This document shows positions 1 through 9,343 of a stretch of DNA of 64,000 nucleotides, piece after piece. The translations under genes and the position numbers were made by a program. The notes under the pieces are model-generated. The model had not been told where the DNA came from and searched no databases. It saw only the letters and a list, made by a program, of their open reading frames with translations. Every line of letters begins with the position of its first letter. Within the stretch, counting starts at the first letter, position 1. Origin of the DNA: Winogradskyella haliclonae (lineage in GTDB: Bacteria > Bacteroidota > Bacteroidia > Flavobacteriales > Flavobacteriaceae); assembly GCF_014635865.1 (NCBI RefSeq), contig NZ_BMDQ01000001.1, positions 310,001 to 374,000 on the forward strand, read 5' to 3'.

Positions 1-114
1 CTGTTAAAATATCAAGATTTATGTGTGTTTTAATTCAAAAGTCTACCTTTAAATTAATCTATATTATAATGATTAATAAAAATTAATTTTAACACAGATT
101 ATCTACGTTTTTTC

Positions 115-122
115 TACCTTTG
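115..122 (+). promoter_or_regulatory. TAnnTTTG promoter -7 element for the MMPL exporter gene
   Basis: TACCTTTG matches the Bacteroidota -7 consensus TAnnTTTG. It covers the TTG codon at 120 that would otherwise be the first possible start of the exporter, so the ATG at 141 is the more likely start. I do not see a convincing -33 TTG at the usual distance. The rest of 1-119 is AT-rich and holds no gene I can support. Confidence 0.6.
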
Positions 123-140
123 ACGCTCATTTACAAATGC

Positions 141-2543
141 ATGTTTAAACTTTTAACAACTGGTTTTTGGGAAACTGTTGCGCGATTAATTTTGCGCAAT
201 AAAATTGCTATTCTCATCACAGTGATTTTGTATACTATATTTTTTAGTATGCAATGGAAGCACATGCGCTTTACATATACTGAGGCTAACCTATTACCAG
301 ATGATCACGAAGTAAACCTTAGTTACAATAATTTCCTCGATATTTTTGGTGAAGAGGGAAATCTCATAGTATTAGGTGTAAAAGACTCCATGCTTTTTTC
401 TATTGAAAAACTTAATGCATGGAATCGTCTTTCTGAAGATTTTAAAAGTTTTGACGAAGTTGAAACAGTTATTTCCATTAAAGATTTACAAAAACTAGTT
501 AAAAATACAAAAGAAGAAAAGTTTGATTTAGAACCTTTTATCAAAGATTCTATTACTTCAATAAAACAAATTGAAACATTACAAGATGAGCTTTTTAAAA
601 AGTATCCTTTTTACGATAATTTTTTATTCAATAAAGATTCTAAAACCGTTCGAACAGCTATATATCTTAAAAAAGATATTGTAAACACCTCAGCTAGAAA
701 AGACTTTGTAATTCAAACACTAAGTAACAAGATAAGTGAGTTTGAAACAACTACAAATCTCGATGTGCGTGTTTCTGGAATGCCATACATACGCACTTTA
801 AACTCCCAAAACATTGTTGACGAAATAAGTCTTTTTATAGGAGCCGCATTAGCAGTAACCTCATTAATTTTCTTTTTATTTTTTAGGTCGTTTAGAGCCA
901 CATTTATATCATTGATTGTTGTCTGTATTGGTGTGATGTGGACCTTTGGTATTCTTGGCTTATTAAATTATGAAATTACAGTACTGACAGCGCTTATTCC
1001 GCCATTAATAATTGTTATTGGTATCCCAAATTGTATTTTCTTAATTAATAAATATCAACACGAAGTAAGATTACACGGGAACAAGGTCAAATCACTTCAA
1101 CGCGTCATCACAAAAGTGGGTAATGCCACTTTAATGACAAATGTGACTACTGCATCTGGTTTTGCAACTTTTATCCTTACTGAGAGTCAACTTTTAAAAG
1201 AGTTTGGTATTGTGGCATCTTTAAGTATTCTAGCCATTTTTATACTTTGCCTTTTAATTATACCTATTCTATATACATTTCTACCTTATCCTAAACCTCG
1301 TCACTTAGAACATTTAAACAAACGCTGGATAAATGGTTTTGTAGATTGGATGGAACGTATGGTAAAGCACAAGAAAATAACCATATACGTTACGGCATTA
1401 ATCTTATTAATTGCAAGCCTTTTAGGTATAAATAAGATTATTATATCTGGTAGTCTTATTGAAGATATGCCAAAAAATACAGAGTTTTTTAGTGATATCC
1501 GTTTCTTTGAATCTGAGTTTAATGGCATAATGCCATTAGAAATTATGATAGATACCAAACGTAAAAAAGGTGTCATGAAATTGGCTACAATAAAAAGAAT
1601 GAATCAGCTTGAAGAGTTGATTGAAGAAATCCCTGAACTCTCAAAACCTATTTCTGTAGTTGGCTTAGTAAAGTATGCAAAGCAAGCTTATACAAATGGT
1701 AATCCTAAGTACTATCAGTTGCCAACAAGTCAAGAAAACTTATTTATTAGTTCTTATGTAAAAAAGTCCTCTTCAGATGTCGATTTACTTAGGAACTTTG
1801 TCGATAGTACAGGTCAATATGCTCGCATCACTACCTTTATGAAAGATATTGGAACTGATAAAATGGAGCGTATTGAAGAAGACCTTCAAAATAAAATAAA
1901 TAAAGTTTTTCCGAAAGAACGCTACCAAGTTACCATCACAGGAAAAGCATTAGTTTTTCAAAAAGGAACTAAATATCTTGTAAGAAATCTTGTTATCTCT
2001 CTAACCTTAGCTATTATATTAATTTCCATTTTTATGGCTTATATGTTTAGGTCTGTAAGAATGATTGTAGTATCTCTAATACCAAACTTATTACCATTAT
2101 TAGTCACTGCAGGACTAATGGGTTATTTAGGCGTTCCTATAAAACCTTCGACTATATTAGTCTTTAGTATCGCTTTTGGTATTTCTGTAGATGACACGAT
2201 ACATTTCTTAGCAAAATATAGGCAAGAGCTACAGGCAAATCATTGGAAAATACGTAAATCTGTTTATGCCGCTCTAAGAGAAACAGGCGTAAGTATGTTC
2301 TATACCTCAATTGTGTTATTTTTTGGGTTTTCGGTGTTTACAATTTCAAGTTTTGGAGGTACAGTAGCTTTAGGTGGATTAGTTTCTGCAACATTACTAT
2401 TTGCCATGTTATCAAATTTATTATTATTGCCATCGCTATTACTCTCATTAGAGCGTAGCATCGCAAATAAAGAAGTACTAAAAGAACCTTCTATAAATAT
2501 TATTCCTAAAGATGAGGATGATATCGAAAAAGAAATAGAATAG
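141..2543 (+). CDS. MMPL/RND-family transporter
   Basis: About 800 residues with the RND two-fold plan: an N-terminal helix, a large extracytoplasmic loop, a helix bundle around residues 225-390, a second loop, and a second bundle near the C terminus. The second bundle contains GISVDDTIHFLAKYR, an MMPL/SSD-type motif. Family members export lipids, hopanoids or other hydrophobic compounds; the substrate here is unknown. The frame is open from a TTG at 120, but that codon lies inside a TAnnTTTG promoter element, so ATG 141 is chosen. asnS follows after 18 bases and is probably cotranscribed. The acidic C-terminal tail is cytoplasmic. Confidence 0.85.
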   Translation: MFKLLTTGFWETVARLILRNKIAILITVILYTIFFSMQWKHMRFTYTEANLLPDDHEVNLSYNNFLDIFGEEGNLIVLGVKDSMLFSIEKLNAWNRLSEDFKSFDEVETVISIKDLQKLVKNTKEEKFDLEPFIKDSITSIKQIETLQDELFKKYPFYDNFLFNKDSKTVRTAIYLKKDIVNTSARKDFVIQTLSNKISEFETTTNLDVRVSGMPYIRTLNSQNIVDEISLFIGAALAVTSLIFFLFFRSFRATFISLIVVCIGVMWTFGILGLLNYEITVLTALIPPLIIVIGIPNCIFLINKYQHEVRLHGNKVKSLQRVITKVGNATLMTNVTTASGFATFILTESQLLKEFGIVASLSILAIFILCLLIIPILYTFLPYPKPRHLEHLNKRWINGFVDWMERMVKHKKITIYVTALILLIASLLGINKIIISGSLIEDMPKNTEFFSDIRFFESEFNGIMPLEIMIDTKRKKGVMKLATIKRMNQLEELIEEIPELSKPISVVGLVKYAKQAYTNGNPKYYQLPTSQENLFISSYVKKSSSDVDLLRNFVDSTGQYARITTFMKDIGTDKMERIEEDLQNKINKVFPKERYQVTITGKALVFQKGTKYLVRNLVISLTLAIILISIFMAYMFRSVRMIVVSLIPNLLPLLVTAGLMGYLGVPIKPSTILVFSIAFGISVDDTIHFLAKYRQELQANHWKIRKSVYAALRETGVSMFYTSIVLFFGFSVFTISSFGGTVALGGLVSATLLFAMLSNLLLLPSLLLSLERSIANKEVLKEPSINIIPKDEDDIEKEIE

Positions 2544-2561
2544 ATTAAAAAAGAATAAAAA

Positions 2562-3995
2562 ATGACTACCAAAACTGTATCAGAATTATTAACTCAAGAT
2601 GTTACATTACAACAAGTCAGTGTAAAAGGTTGGGTTAGAACGTTTAGAGCTAATAGGTTTATTGCCCTTAACGATGGTTCTACAATAAATAATATTCAGT
2701 GTGTTGTTGATTTTGAAAATTTTGATGAAGCACTTTTAAAAAGGATAACTACAGGTGCTGCTTTGCATATTAATGGAGAGTTAGTAGAGAGTCAAGGTAA
2801 AGGTCAAAAGGTTGAAATCGTCGTATCAACGATTGAAGTTTTAGGAGATTCTGATGCTGAGACTTATCCTATTCAACCTAAAAAACACTCCTTCGAATTT
2901 TTACGCGAAAATGCACATTTGCGTACACGCACAAATACATTTAGTGCTGTTATGCGTATAAAGTCTACATTATCTTTTGCTGTCCACAAGTACTTTACAG
3001 AGAATGGATTTTACAATATGCATACGCCGATGATTACAGGAAGTGATGCTGAGGGTGCTGGAGAAATGTTTAGAATTACCACCTTAGATGCAAAAAACCC
3101 TCCACTTGATGAGAATGGAGATGTGGATTTTAAACAAGATTTCTTTGGAAAAGAAGCAAACCTAACTGTTTCTGGGCAATTAGAAGCTGAAACTTATGCC
3201 ATGTCTCTTGGTAAAGTTTATACATTTGGACCAACTTTTAGAGCAGAGAACTCTAATACGTCACGTCATTTAGCAGAGTTCTGGATGATTGAGCCAGAAG
3301 TTGCTTTTATGGATTTGGCTGGCAATATGGACTTAGCAGAAGACTTCATTAAATCTGTGATTAGTTATCTTTTAGAACACAATCAAGAAGATTTAAAATT
3401 CTTAGATGAGCGTTTATTTAATGAAGAAAAATCTAAGCCTCAAGCTGAGCGTAGCGAAATGCGTTTAATAGAAAAACTAAAGTTTGTTACAGATAATAAC
3501 TTTAAACGTGTAAGTTATACAGAAGCAATAGATATTCTTAGAAATTCAAAGCCAAATAAGAAAAAGAAATTTAAATATTTGATTAATGAATGGGGCGCAG
3601 ATTTACAATCTGAGCATGAACGTTTCTTGGTAGAAAAACACTTTAAATGCCCTGTAATTCTATTTGATTATCCTGCGAATATTAAAGCCTTCTATATGCG
3701 CTTAAATGATGATGAAAAAACGGTAAGAGCCATGGATGTACTTTTTCCTGGTATAGGCGAAATTATCGGTGGTTCACAGCGTGAAGAACGTCTAGACATT
3801 TTAAAAGAAAAAATGGCTGCATTAGATATTCCAGAAGAAGAACTATGGTGGTATTTAGACTTACGTAAATACGGTACAGCTGTACATTCTGGCTTTGGAT
3901 TAGGTTTTGAGCGATTAGTCATGTTCGCCACTGGAATGGGTAATATTAGAGACGTTATTCCTTATCCTAGAACACCGCAAAATGCAGAGTTTTAA
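2562..3995 (+). CDS. asnS: asparaginyl-tRNA synthetase
   Basis: Charges tRNA-Asn with asparagine in the cytosol. The 477 residues show an N-terminal OB-fold anticodon-binding domain (about 15-100) and a class IIb catalytic core. Visible signatures are motif 2 in [20 protein letters not shown] and motif 3 in [15 protein letters not shown]. The serine/asparagine pattern NSNTSRH separates AsnS from AspS, and a genuine aspS lies at 34574. Length is normal for the family. It sits 18 bases after the MMPL gene and is followed by a strong terminator at 4018-4055. Confidence 0.96.
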   Translation: MTTKTVSELLTQDVTLQQVSVKGWVRTFRANRFIALNDGSTINNIQCVVDFENFDEALLKRITTGAALHINGELVESQGKGQKVEIVVSTIEVLGDSDAETYPIQPKKHSFEFLRENAHLRTRTNTFSAVMRIKSTLSFAVHKYFTENGFYNMHTPMITGSDAEGAGEMFRITTLDAKNPPLDENGDVDFKQDFFGKEANLTVSGQLEAETYAMSLGKVYTFGPTFRAENSNTSRHLAEFWMIEPEVAFMDLAGNMDLAEDFIKSVISYLLEHNQEDLKFLDERLFNEEKSKPQAERSEMRLIEKLKFVTDNNFKRVSYTEAIDILRNSKPNKKKKFKYLINEWGADLQSEHERFLVEKHFKCPVILFDYPANIKAFYMRLNDDEKTVRAMDVLFPGIGEIIGGSQREERLDILKEKMAALDIPEEELWWYLDLRKYGTAVHSGFGLGFERLVMFATGMGNIRDVIPYPRTPQNAEF

Positions 3996-4017
3996 AAAAA
4001 GTTTAAAATTTTCAGAA

Positions 4018-4055
4018 AACAATCTAATAACGGTATAGTTTTAGATTGTTTTTTT
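4018..4055 (+). terminator. intrinsic terminator after asnS
   Basis: A perfect 10-bp stem (AACAATCTAA paired with TTAGATTGTT) with a 13-base loop is followed by a run of T. It lies between the asnS stop and the rpoN start. Confidence 0.85.
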
Positions 4056-4081
4056 ATTTTTAACTAAATCGAAACCAACAA

Positions 4082-5545
4082 ATGCTAAAACAGTATTTAC
4101 AATTTAAGTTATCACAGAAGCTCTCACCGCAGCAAATACAACTCATGAAGTTGATTCAGCTGCCAACTCAAGCTTTTGAGCAACGACTCAAGCAAGAGCT
4201 GGAAGAAAATCCTGCTTTAGATACTGGAAAAGAAAGCGACGCCAAGGATAACGAATTTGATGAATTTGATAACTCTCAAGACGATTATAACGACAGTGAC
4301 ACTATTGATGCAGGGGATATTAATGTCGATGAATATTTAAGTGATGATGAGATTCCAGATTATAGAACTCACGCAAATAATTATAGTGCTGATGATGACG
4401 AAAAATCGATACCATACGCTTCAGGAACTTCCTTTACTCAACACCTAACAAATCAACTCAATACATTTAGACTTAATGACCAAGAATATGAGATTGCTCA
4501 GTTTTTGGTAGGAAGTGTTGATGAGAGTGGCTATATCCGTAGATCTTTATCAGATATTACAGATGATTTAGCTTTTACTCAAAATGTCTATACCACAGAA
4601 GAAGATGTCGAAAAAGTATTAGGAATAGTGCATCAATTAGACCCGGCTGGAGTTGGCGCTAGAAACCTACAAGAATGCTTAAGTATTCAATTAAATAGAA
4701 AAGAACAACATCCAGATATAGAATTAGCTACAAAAATTATAGATAAAGCATTTGAGCAATTTACAAAGAAGCATTACAAAAAATTACTTCAAAAATTTAG
4801 CATAACAGAAAACGAACTTAAGGCAGCTATTGAAGAAATTGAAGGCCTTAATCCTAAACCAGGTGGCTCGTATTCTGGAAGCAATAGAATGGTTGAGCAT
4901 GTTGTTCCTGACTTTGCTATTAAAATAGTAGATGGTAAGTTAGAACTTACACTCAATGGTCGTAATGCTCCAGAATTACATGTCTCGCGCACCTACAACA
5001 ATATGCTAAAAGGTTATAAAGAATCTAAAGAGAAATCAAAATCTCAGAAAGATGCTGTACTATTTATTAAGCAAAAATTAGATGCCGCTAAATGGTTTAT
5101 CGAAGCAGTAAAACAGCGTCAACAAACACTTTTTGTAACCATGAGCTCTATTATGCATTACCAAAAAGAGTATTTTTTATCTGGGGATGAACGCATGCTA
5201 AAACCAATGATTCTTAAAGATATTGCCGATGAAATTGAAATGGATGTTTCTACAGTTTCTCGTGTTGCAAACAGTAAATATGTAGATACGCCATACGGCA
5301 CAAAACTCATTAAAGAATTTTTCTCTGAATCTATGACCAATGACCAAGGAGAAGAAGTGTCTACTCGTGAGATTAAAAAAATCCTAGAAACCGTTATTGA
5401 GGAAGAAGACAAGAAGAAACCTTTAACTGATGATAAACTTGCAGGTATATTAAAAGAAAAAGGTTATCCAATAGCTAGACGTACTGTTGCAAAATATCGT
5501 GAGCAATTAGATATTCCTGTAGCACGATTACGCAAAAAGATTTAG
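4082..5545 (+). CDS. rpoN: RNA polymerase sigma-54 factor
   Basis: Directs RNA polymerase to -24/-12 promoters that need an AAA+ activator. Region I is the glutamine/leucine-rich N terminus (QLMKLIQLPTQAFEQRL). Next come an acidic region II (about 50-105), the core-binding domain, a helix-turn-helix (ADEIEMDVSTVSRVANSKYV) and the diagnostic RpoN box ARRTVAKYRE at residues 465-474. At 487 residues it is full length. Its stop codon overlaps the stop of the convergent gene at 5542. No activator gene is visible in the window, so its regulon here is unknown. Confidence 0.97.
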   Translation: MLKQYLQFKLSQKLSPQQIQLMKLIQLPTQAFEQRLKQELEENPALDTGKESDAKDNEFDEFDNSQDDYNDSDTIDAGDINVDEYLSDDEIPDYRTHANNYSADDDEKSIPYASGTSFTQHLTNQLNTFRLNDQEYEIAQFLVGSVDESGYIRRSLSDITDDLAFTQNVYTTEEDVEKVLGIVHQLDPAGVGARNLQECLSIQLNRKEQHPDIELATKIIDKAFEQFTKKHYKKLLQKFSITENELKAAIEEIEGLNPKPGGSYSGSNRMVEHVVPDFAIKIVDGKLELTLNGRNAPELHVSRTYNNMLKGYKESKEKSKSQKDAVLFIKQKLDAAKWFIEAVKQRQQTLFVTMSSIMHYQKEYFLSGDERMLKPMILKDIADEIEMDVSTVSRVANSKYVDTPYGTKLIKEFFSESMTNDQGEEVSTREIKKILETVIEEEDKKKPLTDDKLAGILKEKGYPIARRTVAKYREQLDIPVARLRKKI

Positions 5546-7437
5546 TTATTACAGTTTTCACAATAACTCTTTCTTAGATAATCATCTTTTAGTAATTGAA
5601 AAGTTACACCATCTTCCTCTGGTGTATTAAATAGTTGGCAATACCTATCTTTATTTAAGTTCACAGCATTAAGCATTATGGCGCGATATTCATCTGTCTT
5701 AGTTAATTCTTTATTTATTAATGTCAGATTGAGGTAGTAGAATAATAAATCTTCATCTACATCAATTTGCCTTGCTTTATCTGACAATAATTTTGCTGCT
5801 GCTTCAACATTAGCATAGTAAGATAAGAATTGTGCTAAGCTGAAATAGTCAAAATCTGATAGTGGTATTTTCTCATATATTGACTTTATATAATTAACCG
5901 ATTTGTCTTTGTTAGAGTAATCTCTTTTTCTATTAAAATTCTCGCTTTGAATAATATGATAATTAATCATCATTCTATTAATCAAGGCTTTTGAAATTTT
6001 ATACTTTTCAAGATTGAAAATTTCATCTTTAAACAGTGAAGGATTTATCTTTTCAATATTATAGCGCCATATTTTAAATTTTATTGCGGCAAGATTGTAT
6101 CTAACTCTAGTATTTTTGGGATCTAACTTTTTTAATTGTTCAAGCTCGTTTCTAACAATAACTATTTGTCGTTCATCTAACTGATATTTAATAGCACTGT
6201 TTTTATTTAATATATTGATGAATTTAAGCTGCATTGGTACTTCAAGTTGCTTCAAAACATCTGGAGAAACCTCACTGTTTTTCAACTTTTCAAATAGAGA
6301 ATTCTGAATAGTATTTGCCTCATCTAAATTGTCCTCTTTTATGGATTGATTAAATAAGTTTACCAACTGTGTTACAGGCATTGTTTTGTACTTATCCTTT
6401 TTCTCAAGCTCCAAAGTAATTAATGCCTTACGATGATTTTTTAAATACGGTTCCATCTCTGTAGAAAATGCACCCACTAGCTTCTTCTTTATTTGCGCTT
6501 TACTTAATACTTTTAGGTTTTCGTATTTGGTACCTTCAATATCATTTAAAAATTCAACCCAATTCTCTGAAGATGAAATCGTATTTTTTATAGTAGGTTT
6601 TTGATAAGTCTGTATCGCTTTTGCAATACTATTTGCTCGTCCTTCTTGTAATTCTATATTGCGCTCCAAGCTTCCTTCAACGGAGGAATAAGCTTTAATG
6701 TTTATGGTTTTAATATTAAAATCTGTGAGGTTTAACGAATCGTAAACAGGCTTTATATCTTCAGGAGAATAGATCGACTTATTTTTCTCAAAAGGTATTT
6801 TAAACTTTAGAGTTTTATATCTAATCTTAACATTTTCTTCACCTTGACTCACTAATTTTTGATTTTTAAAATTTACAGAATCTAAGTACATGCCCATGTC
6901 TAGTAAATCCCATTGATATGCTTTAAGATTGTATATAATTTGATATCGACATAGTGTTTTATTTCCAAGAAAAAGAATATTGTACTCTAGCTCTTTTCCT
7001 TTTAATTCAGTAGGTATTTTACCCACTAAAACTCTAAACATATCCTTTCCACTAGAGCGTAATCCACTTTTTAGACGCTTAGCGTACACTGGTTTAAGTA
7101 GCTTTCCATTTATTTGCTTATTCTCTATAGATGTAACTGAGCAGTTATAAATATCTTTTGCAACAACATCAAGAGCTAAACCATCTGTTGGGTTTTTAAA
7201 AAGTAGATTAAACCACTTTCTGTCATTAGTCTGAAAGTATAAATTTCCATTTTCGTTCTGAATAGAAAATCTAACTTCCTTTGTTTTTTGACGAAACACA
7301 TTAAAACAATTAGAACATGCTTTATTTCTTTCAGCTTCTGTTTGTGGAAATACTATTCTGAAATTCTCCTCTTGAGAAAAAGAGACATTTGCAGTTAAGA
7401 CTAATGAGATTAAGAGAATTAAATATTTCAGTTTCAT
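5542..7437 (-). CDS. exported protein with OmpA-like segment and TPR-like C-terminal half
   Basis: A 631-residue exported protein with a signal peptide (residues 1-21, ending VSFSQ). A cysteine pair (CSNC) follows near residue 41, and the mature C terminus carries another (YCENCNN). Around residues 245-275 the pattern AYSSVEGSLERN followed by QEGRANSIAKAIQ resembles the end of OmpA/MotB peptidoglycan-binding domains, though divergent. The C-terminal half is helical and looks like tetratricopeptide repeats. I recognise no specific family and infer an envelope role. It is divergent from 7491 and overlaps the rpoN stop. Confidence 0.75.
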   Translation of the reverse strand: MKLKYLILLISLVLTANVSFSQEENFRIVFPQTEAERNKACSNCFNVFRQKTKEVRFSIQNENGNLYFQTNDRKWFNLLFKNPTDGLALDVVAKDIYNCSVTSIENKQINGKLLKPVYAKRLKSGLRSSGKDMFRVLVGKIPTELKGKELEYNILFLGNKTLCRYQIIYNLKAYQWDLLDMGMYLDSVNFKNQKLVSQGEENVKIRYKTLKFKIPFEKNKSIYSPEDIKPVYDSLNLTDFNIKTINIKAYSSVEGSLERNIELQEGRANSIAKAIQTYQKPTIKNTISSSENWVEFLNDIEGTKYENLKVLSKAQIKKKLVGAFSTEMEPYLKNHRKALITLELEKKDKYKTMPVTQLVNLFNQSIKEDNLDEANTIQNSLFEKLKNSEVSPDVLKQLEVPMQLKFINILNKNSAIKYQLDERQIVIVRNELEQLKKLDPKNTRVRYNLAAIKFKIWRYNIEKINPSLFKDEIFNLEKYKISKALINRMMINYHIIQSENFNRKRDYSNKDKSVNYIKSIYEKIPLSDFDYFSLAQFLSYYANVEAAAKLLSDKARQIDVDEDLLFYYLNLTLINKELTKTDEYRAIMLNAVNLNKDRYCQLFNTPEEDGVTFQLLKDDYLRKSYCENCNN

Positions 7438-7472
7438 TTTTAATATTTTTCTGAATTTGAAAATTAATAAAT

Positions 7473-7480
7473 TACTTTTG
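7473..7480 (+). promoter_or_regulatory. TAnnTTTG promoter for the PAP2-like gene
   Basis: TACTTTTG matches the Bacteroidota -7 consensus and ends 10 bases before ATG 7491. This implies a leader of only a few bases and argues against the TTG at 7482 as the start. Confidence 0.65.
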
Positions 7481-7490
7481 TTTGACAGCT

Positions 7491-8096
7491 ATGGATTTCA
7501 TCTTAAAAAGTATATCGTACATATTTCACCCATTAATAATGCCACTGCTAGGTGTTTTGTTTTACTTTTCTAAAACACCTAGATTTATCCCAGAACCTAT
7601 TAGTCAAGCCAAGATTTTTTCTACAATTCTGCTTACTATCATTCTGCCTGTATTGGTCTACTATTTATTAAAAACCCTAAATAAAGTAGATAGTATTTAT
7701 CTTAAATCTACTGACGAAAGAAAGTTACCATTATTAATCAATTCTGTAATTATCGCACTAGTGATTACTCGTGTTTTTACGCAAACCGAAATTGAAGAAT
7801 TGTACTATTTTTTTGTGGGGATATTATTATCAACTCTAGTCTGTTTTTTTCTTGCAGTTTTTAAAGTAAAAGCTAGTATACATATGTTAGCTGCTTCTGG
7901 CTTTTTTATGTTTGCCATAGCATTGAGTATTCATTTTCATATAAATATTAATGGTTCTATTGCGCTTATGATGATTTTACTTGGTGCAATAGCTACGTCA
8001 CGCTTACACTTAAAAGCGCATACATATCCTGAATTAATTATTGGTAGTCTAACAGGCTTTATTCCTCAGCTTTTGCTGCTGAAGCTTTGGCTATAA
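7491..8096 (+). CDS. PAP2-like integral membrane protein
   Basis: About 201 residues with six predicted membrane helices. Near the C terminus, SRLHLKAHTYPELIIG resembles the third PAP2 phosphatase motif (SRxxxxxHxxxDxxxG), with Glu at the usual Asp position. Upstream, a basic ERKLP segment and a SIHM segment could stand for the other motifs, but they are degenerate. A lipid-phosphate phosphatase fold is therefore plausible while activity is uncertain. The start is ATG 7491 because a TAnnTTTG element ends at 7480. The gene ends in a 6-base convergent overlap with the barrel gene at 8091. Confidence 0.7.
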   Translation: MDFILKSISYIFHPLIMPLLGVLFYFSKTPRFIPEPISQAKIFSTILLTIILPVLVYYLLKTLNKVDSIYLKSTDERKLPLLINSVIIALVITRVFTQTEIEELYYFFVGILLSTLVCFFLAVFKVKASIHMLAASGFFMFAIALSIHFHININGSIALMMILLGAIATSRLHLKAHTYPELIIGSLTGFIPQLLLLKLWL

Positions 8097-8783
8097 TATA
8101 TAGAACATTATTCCAACCTTAATAGCTCTAGAGTCTATAGATTGATTGTTTAATTGTGCGGTATCATCAAAAATAGAGTTAAGCCCATAATAGATTTGAA
8201 AATTCCATGTGCCATATCCGGCACTTAAAGTAAGTCCGTACTGCAATTTATTAAAGGCGTCAATATTAGATACATTTGTAGTTAATAAATCGCTTTTTAA
8301 TTTAGAAGAATTATATACTAAATAACTTAGTTTAAATCCTGGATATATGCGCCAAAACTTGTACGTCTCAGCGCTCGAAGTTCTCCATCGAAACTCAAAA
8401 GGGACATCTATTAGGTAGGTTGTAAATTTATTCTTAGTAATATTTCCAAGACCTCCATCATCTATAGAAAAATTAATGTTTCCTGATGTTTCCGTAATAA
8501 TCAAGTTCTGGTTATATGAGTTAGAAGAAATTCCTAGTCCTATACCAATTGACCAATTTCGTTTTTGATTAATTGGCATATCTCTTATAAAACCAAAATG
8601 AAAGCCTGTAGAAAAATCACTCTGAGAAACACCATTCGGATTATTTGATAATAGATTATAAGTAATAGACGCATAAAACTGATCTTCACGATACCTATCA
8701 TCTATAGCAACAGATAAACTATCTTGCGCCCAAGAAAAGCTAATTGGTAAACAAAACAATAACAAACAATAATATAATCTCAT
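8091..8783 (-). CDS. outer-membrane beta-barrel protein (porin/PorT-like)
   Basis: A 230-residue protein with a signal peptide (residues 1-19, ending SFSWAQ). The mature part alternates short hydrophobic strands and turns (GFHFGFIRDM, WSIGIGLGISSN, FKLSYLVY, YGLTLSAGYGTWNFQIYYGL) and ends in a hydrophobic strand (VGIMFYIL), as outer-membrane barrels do. It resembles the broad OMP_b-brl/PorT-like class. I do not see enough to call it the type IX secretion component PorT/SprT. It lies downstream of the ExbB/ExbD operon, behind a terminator. Confidence 0.7.
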   Translation of the reverse strand: MRLYYCLLLFCLPISFSWAQDSLSVAIDDRYREDQFYASITYNLLSNNPNGVSQSDFSTGFHFGFIRDMPINQKRNWSIGIGLGISSNSYNQNLIITETSGNINFSIDDGGLGNITKNKFTTYLIDVPFEFRWRTSSAETYKFWRIYPGFKLSYLVYNSSKLKSDLLTTNVSNIDAFNKLQYGLTLSAGYGTWNFQIYYGLNSIFDDTAQLNNQSIDSRAIKVGIMFYIL

Positions 8784-8819
8784 GCTGTAAAGCTATTAAA
8801 TTTCAGTAAGTATAGCATA

Positions 8820-8852
8820 TAAAAAAAGCGTTATGATATATACCATAACGCT
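8820..8852 (-). terminator. intrinsic terminator of the exbB/exbD operon
   Basis: On the minus strand a 9-bp stem (AGCGTTATG with CATAACGCT) is followed by a run of seven T. It lies about 20 bases beyond the last exbD stop codon. Confidence 0.85.
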
Positions 8853-8873
8853 CTCAAAAAATTAAGATTTTAT

Positions 8874-9338
8874 TTATTCTTCTTTTTTCTTACCGGTAAT
8901 GTACATGATCTTAAGTGCATTAGCTTCTCTGAGCTCTTGCTTAACATCTGAAACAATACCTGCATTTGTATTTTCATCGACCTTTAAAGCTATAACAACC
9001 CTATCTTTTAATTCTTCAGGTAGTGTAGCGATATATTCGAAAACAGCAGGCTGAACGGCATCTAAATTAACAAATGAATCATTAATTTGAATACGCCCTT
9101 CGGTACCTAAATTACTGTATTGCGAACTTGGTTTCCCAGCATAAATAAACATGGTTCTGTCTTTTTTAAGCTTCTCTATCTGATCTGCTACAGGTAAAGT
9201 GTTTTCTACCATTGTAGAGTTATCTCTCATTACAGTTGCTACCATAAAAAAGAACAATAACATAAATACAATGTCTGGTAAAGATGCCGTCGATATCGCC
9301 GGTAATTCACCACCTTTTTTCTTCTTAAACTTAGACAT
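8874..9338 (-). CDS. exbD: ExbD/TolR-family biopolymer transport protein
   Basis: A stator partner of ExbB that couples the proton gradient to envelope work such as TonB energisation. The 154 residues show a basic cytoplasmic N terminus (KFKKKKGG), one membrane helix (about 22-38) carrying the conserved proton-binding aspartate (D22 in LPDIVFMLLFFF), and a periplasmic domain. It is last in a four-gene operon (exbB, a membrane protein, exbD, exbD) and lies 5 bases after the preceding exbD. Length and motif are typical. Confidence 0.92.
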   Translation of the reverse strand: MSKFKKKKGGELPAISTASLPDIVFMLLFFFMVATVMRDNSTMVENTLPVADQIEKLKKDRTMFIYAGKPSSQYSNLGTEGRIQINDSFVNLDAVQPAVFEYIATLPEELKDRVVIALKVDENTNAGIVSDVKQELREANALKIMYITGKKKEE

Positions 9339-9343
9339 ACTAA

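Noticed and set aside
1..97. Imperfect inverted copies CTGTTAAAAT and ATTTTAACACAG at the window start
   Set aside because: Low-complexity AT-rich arms with mismatch and a long spacer; no meaning assigned.
8091..8783. Type IX secretion component PorT/SprT
   Set aside because: Barrel character is clear, but no diagnostic segment or usual neighbour supports that specific name.
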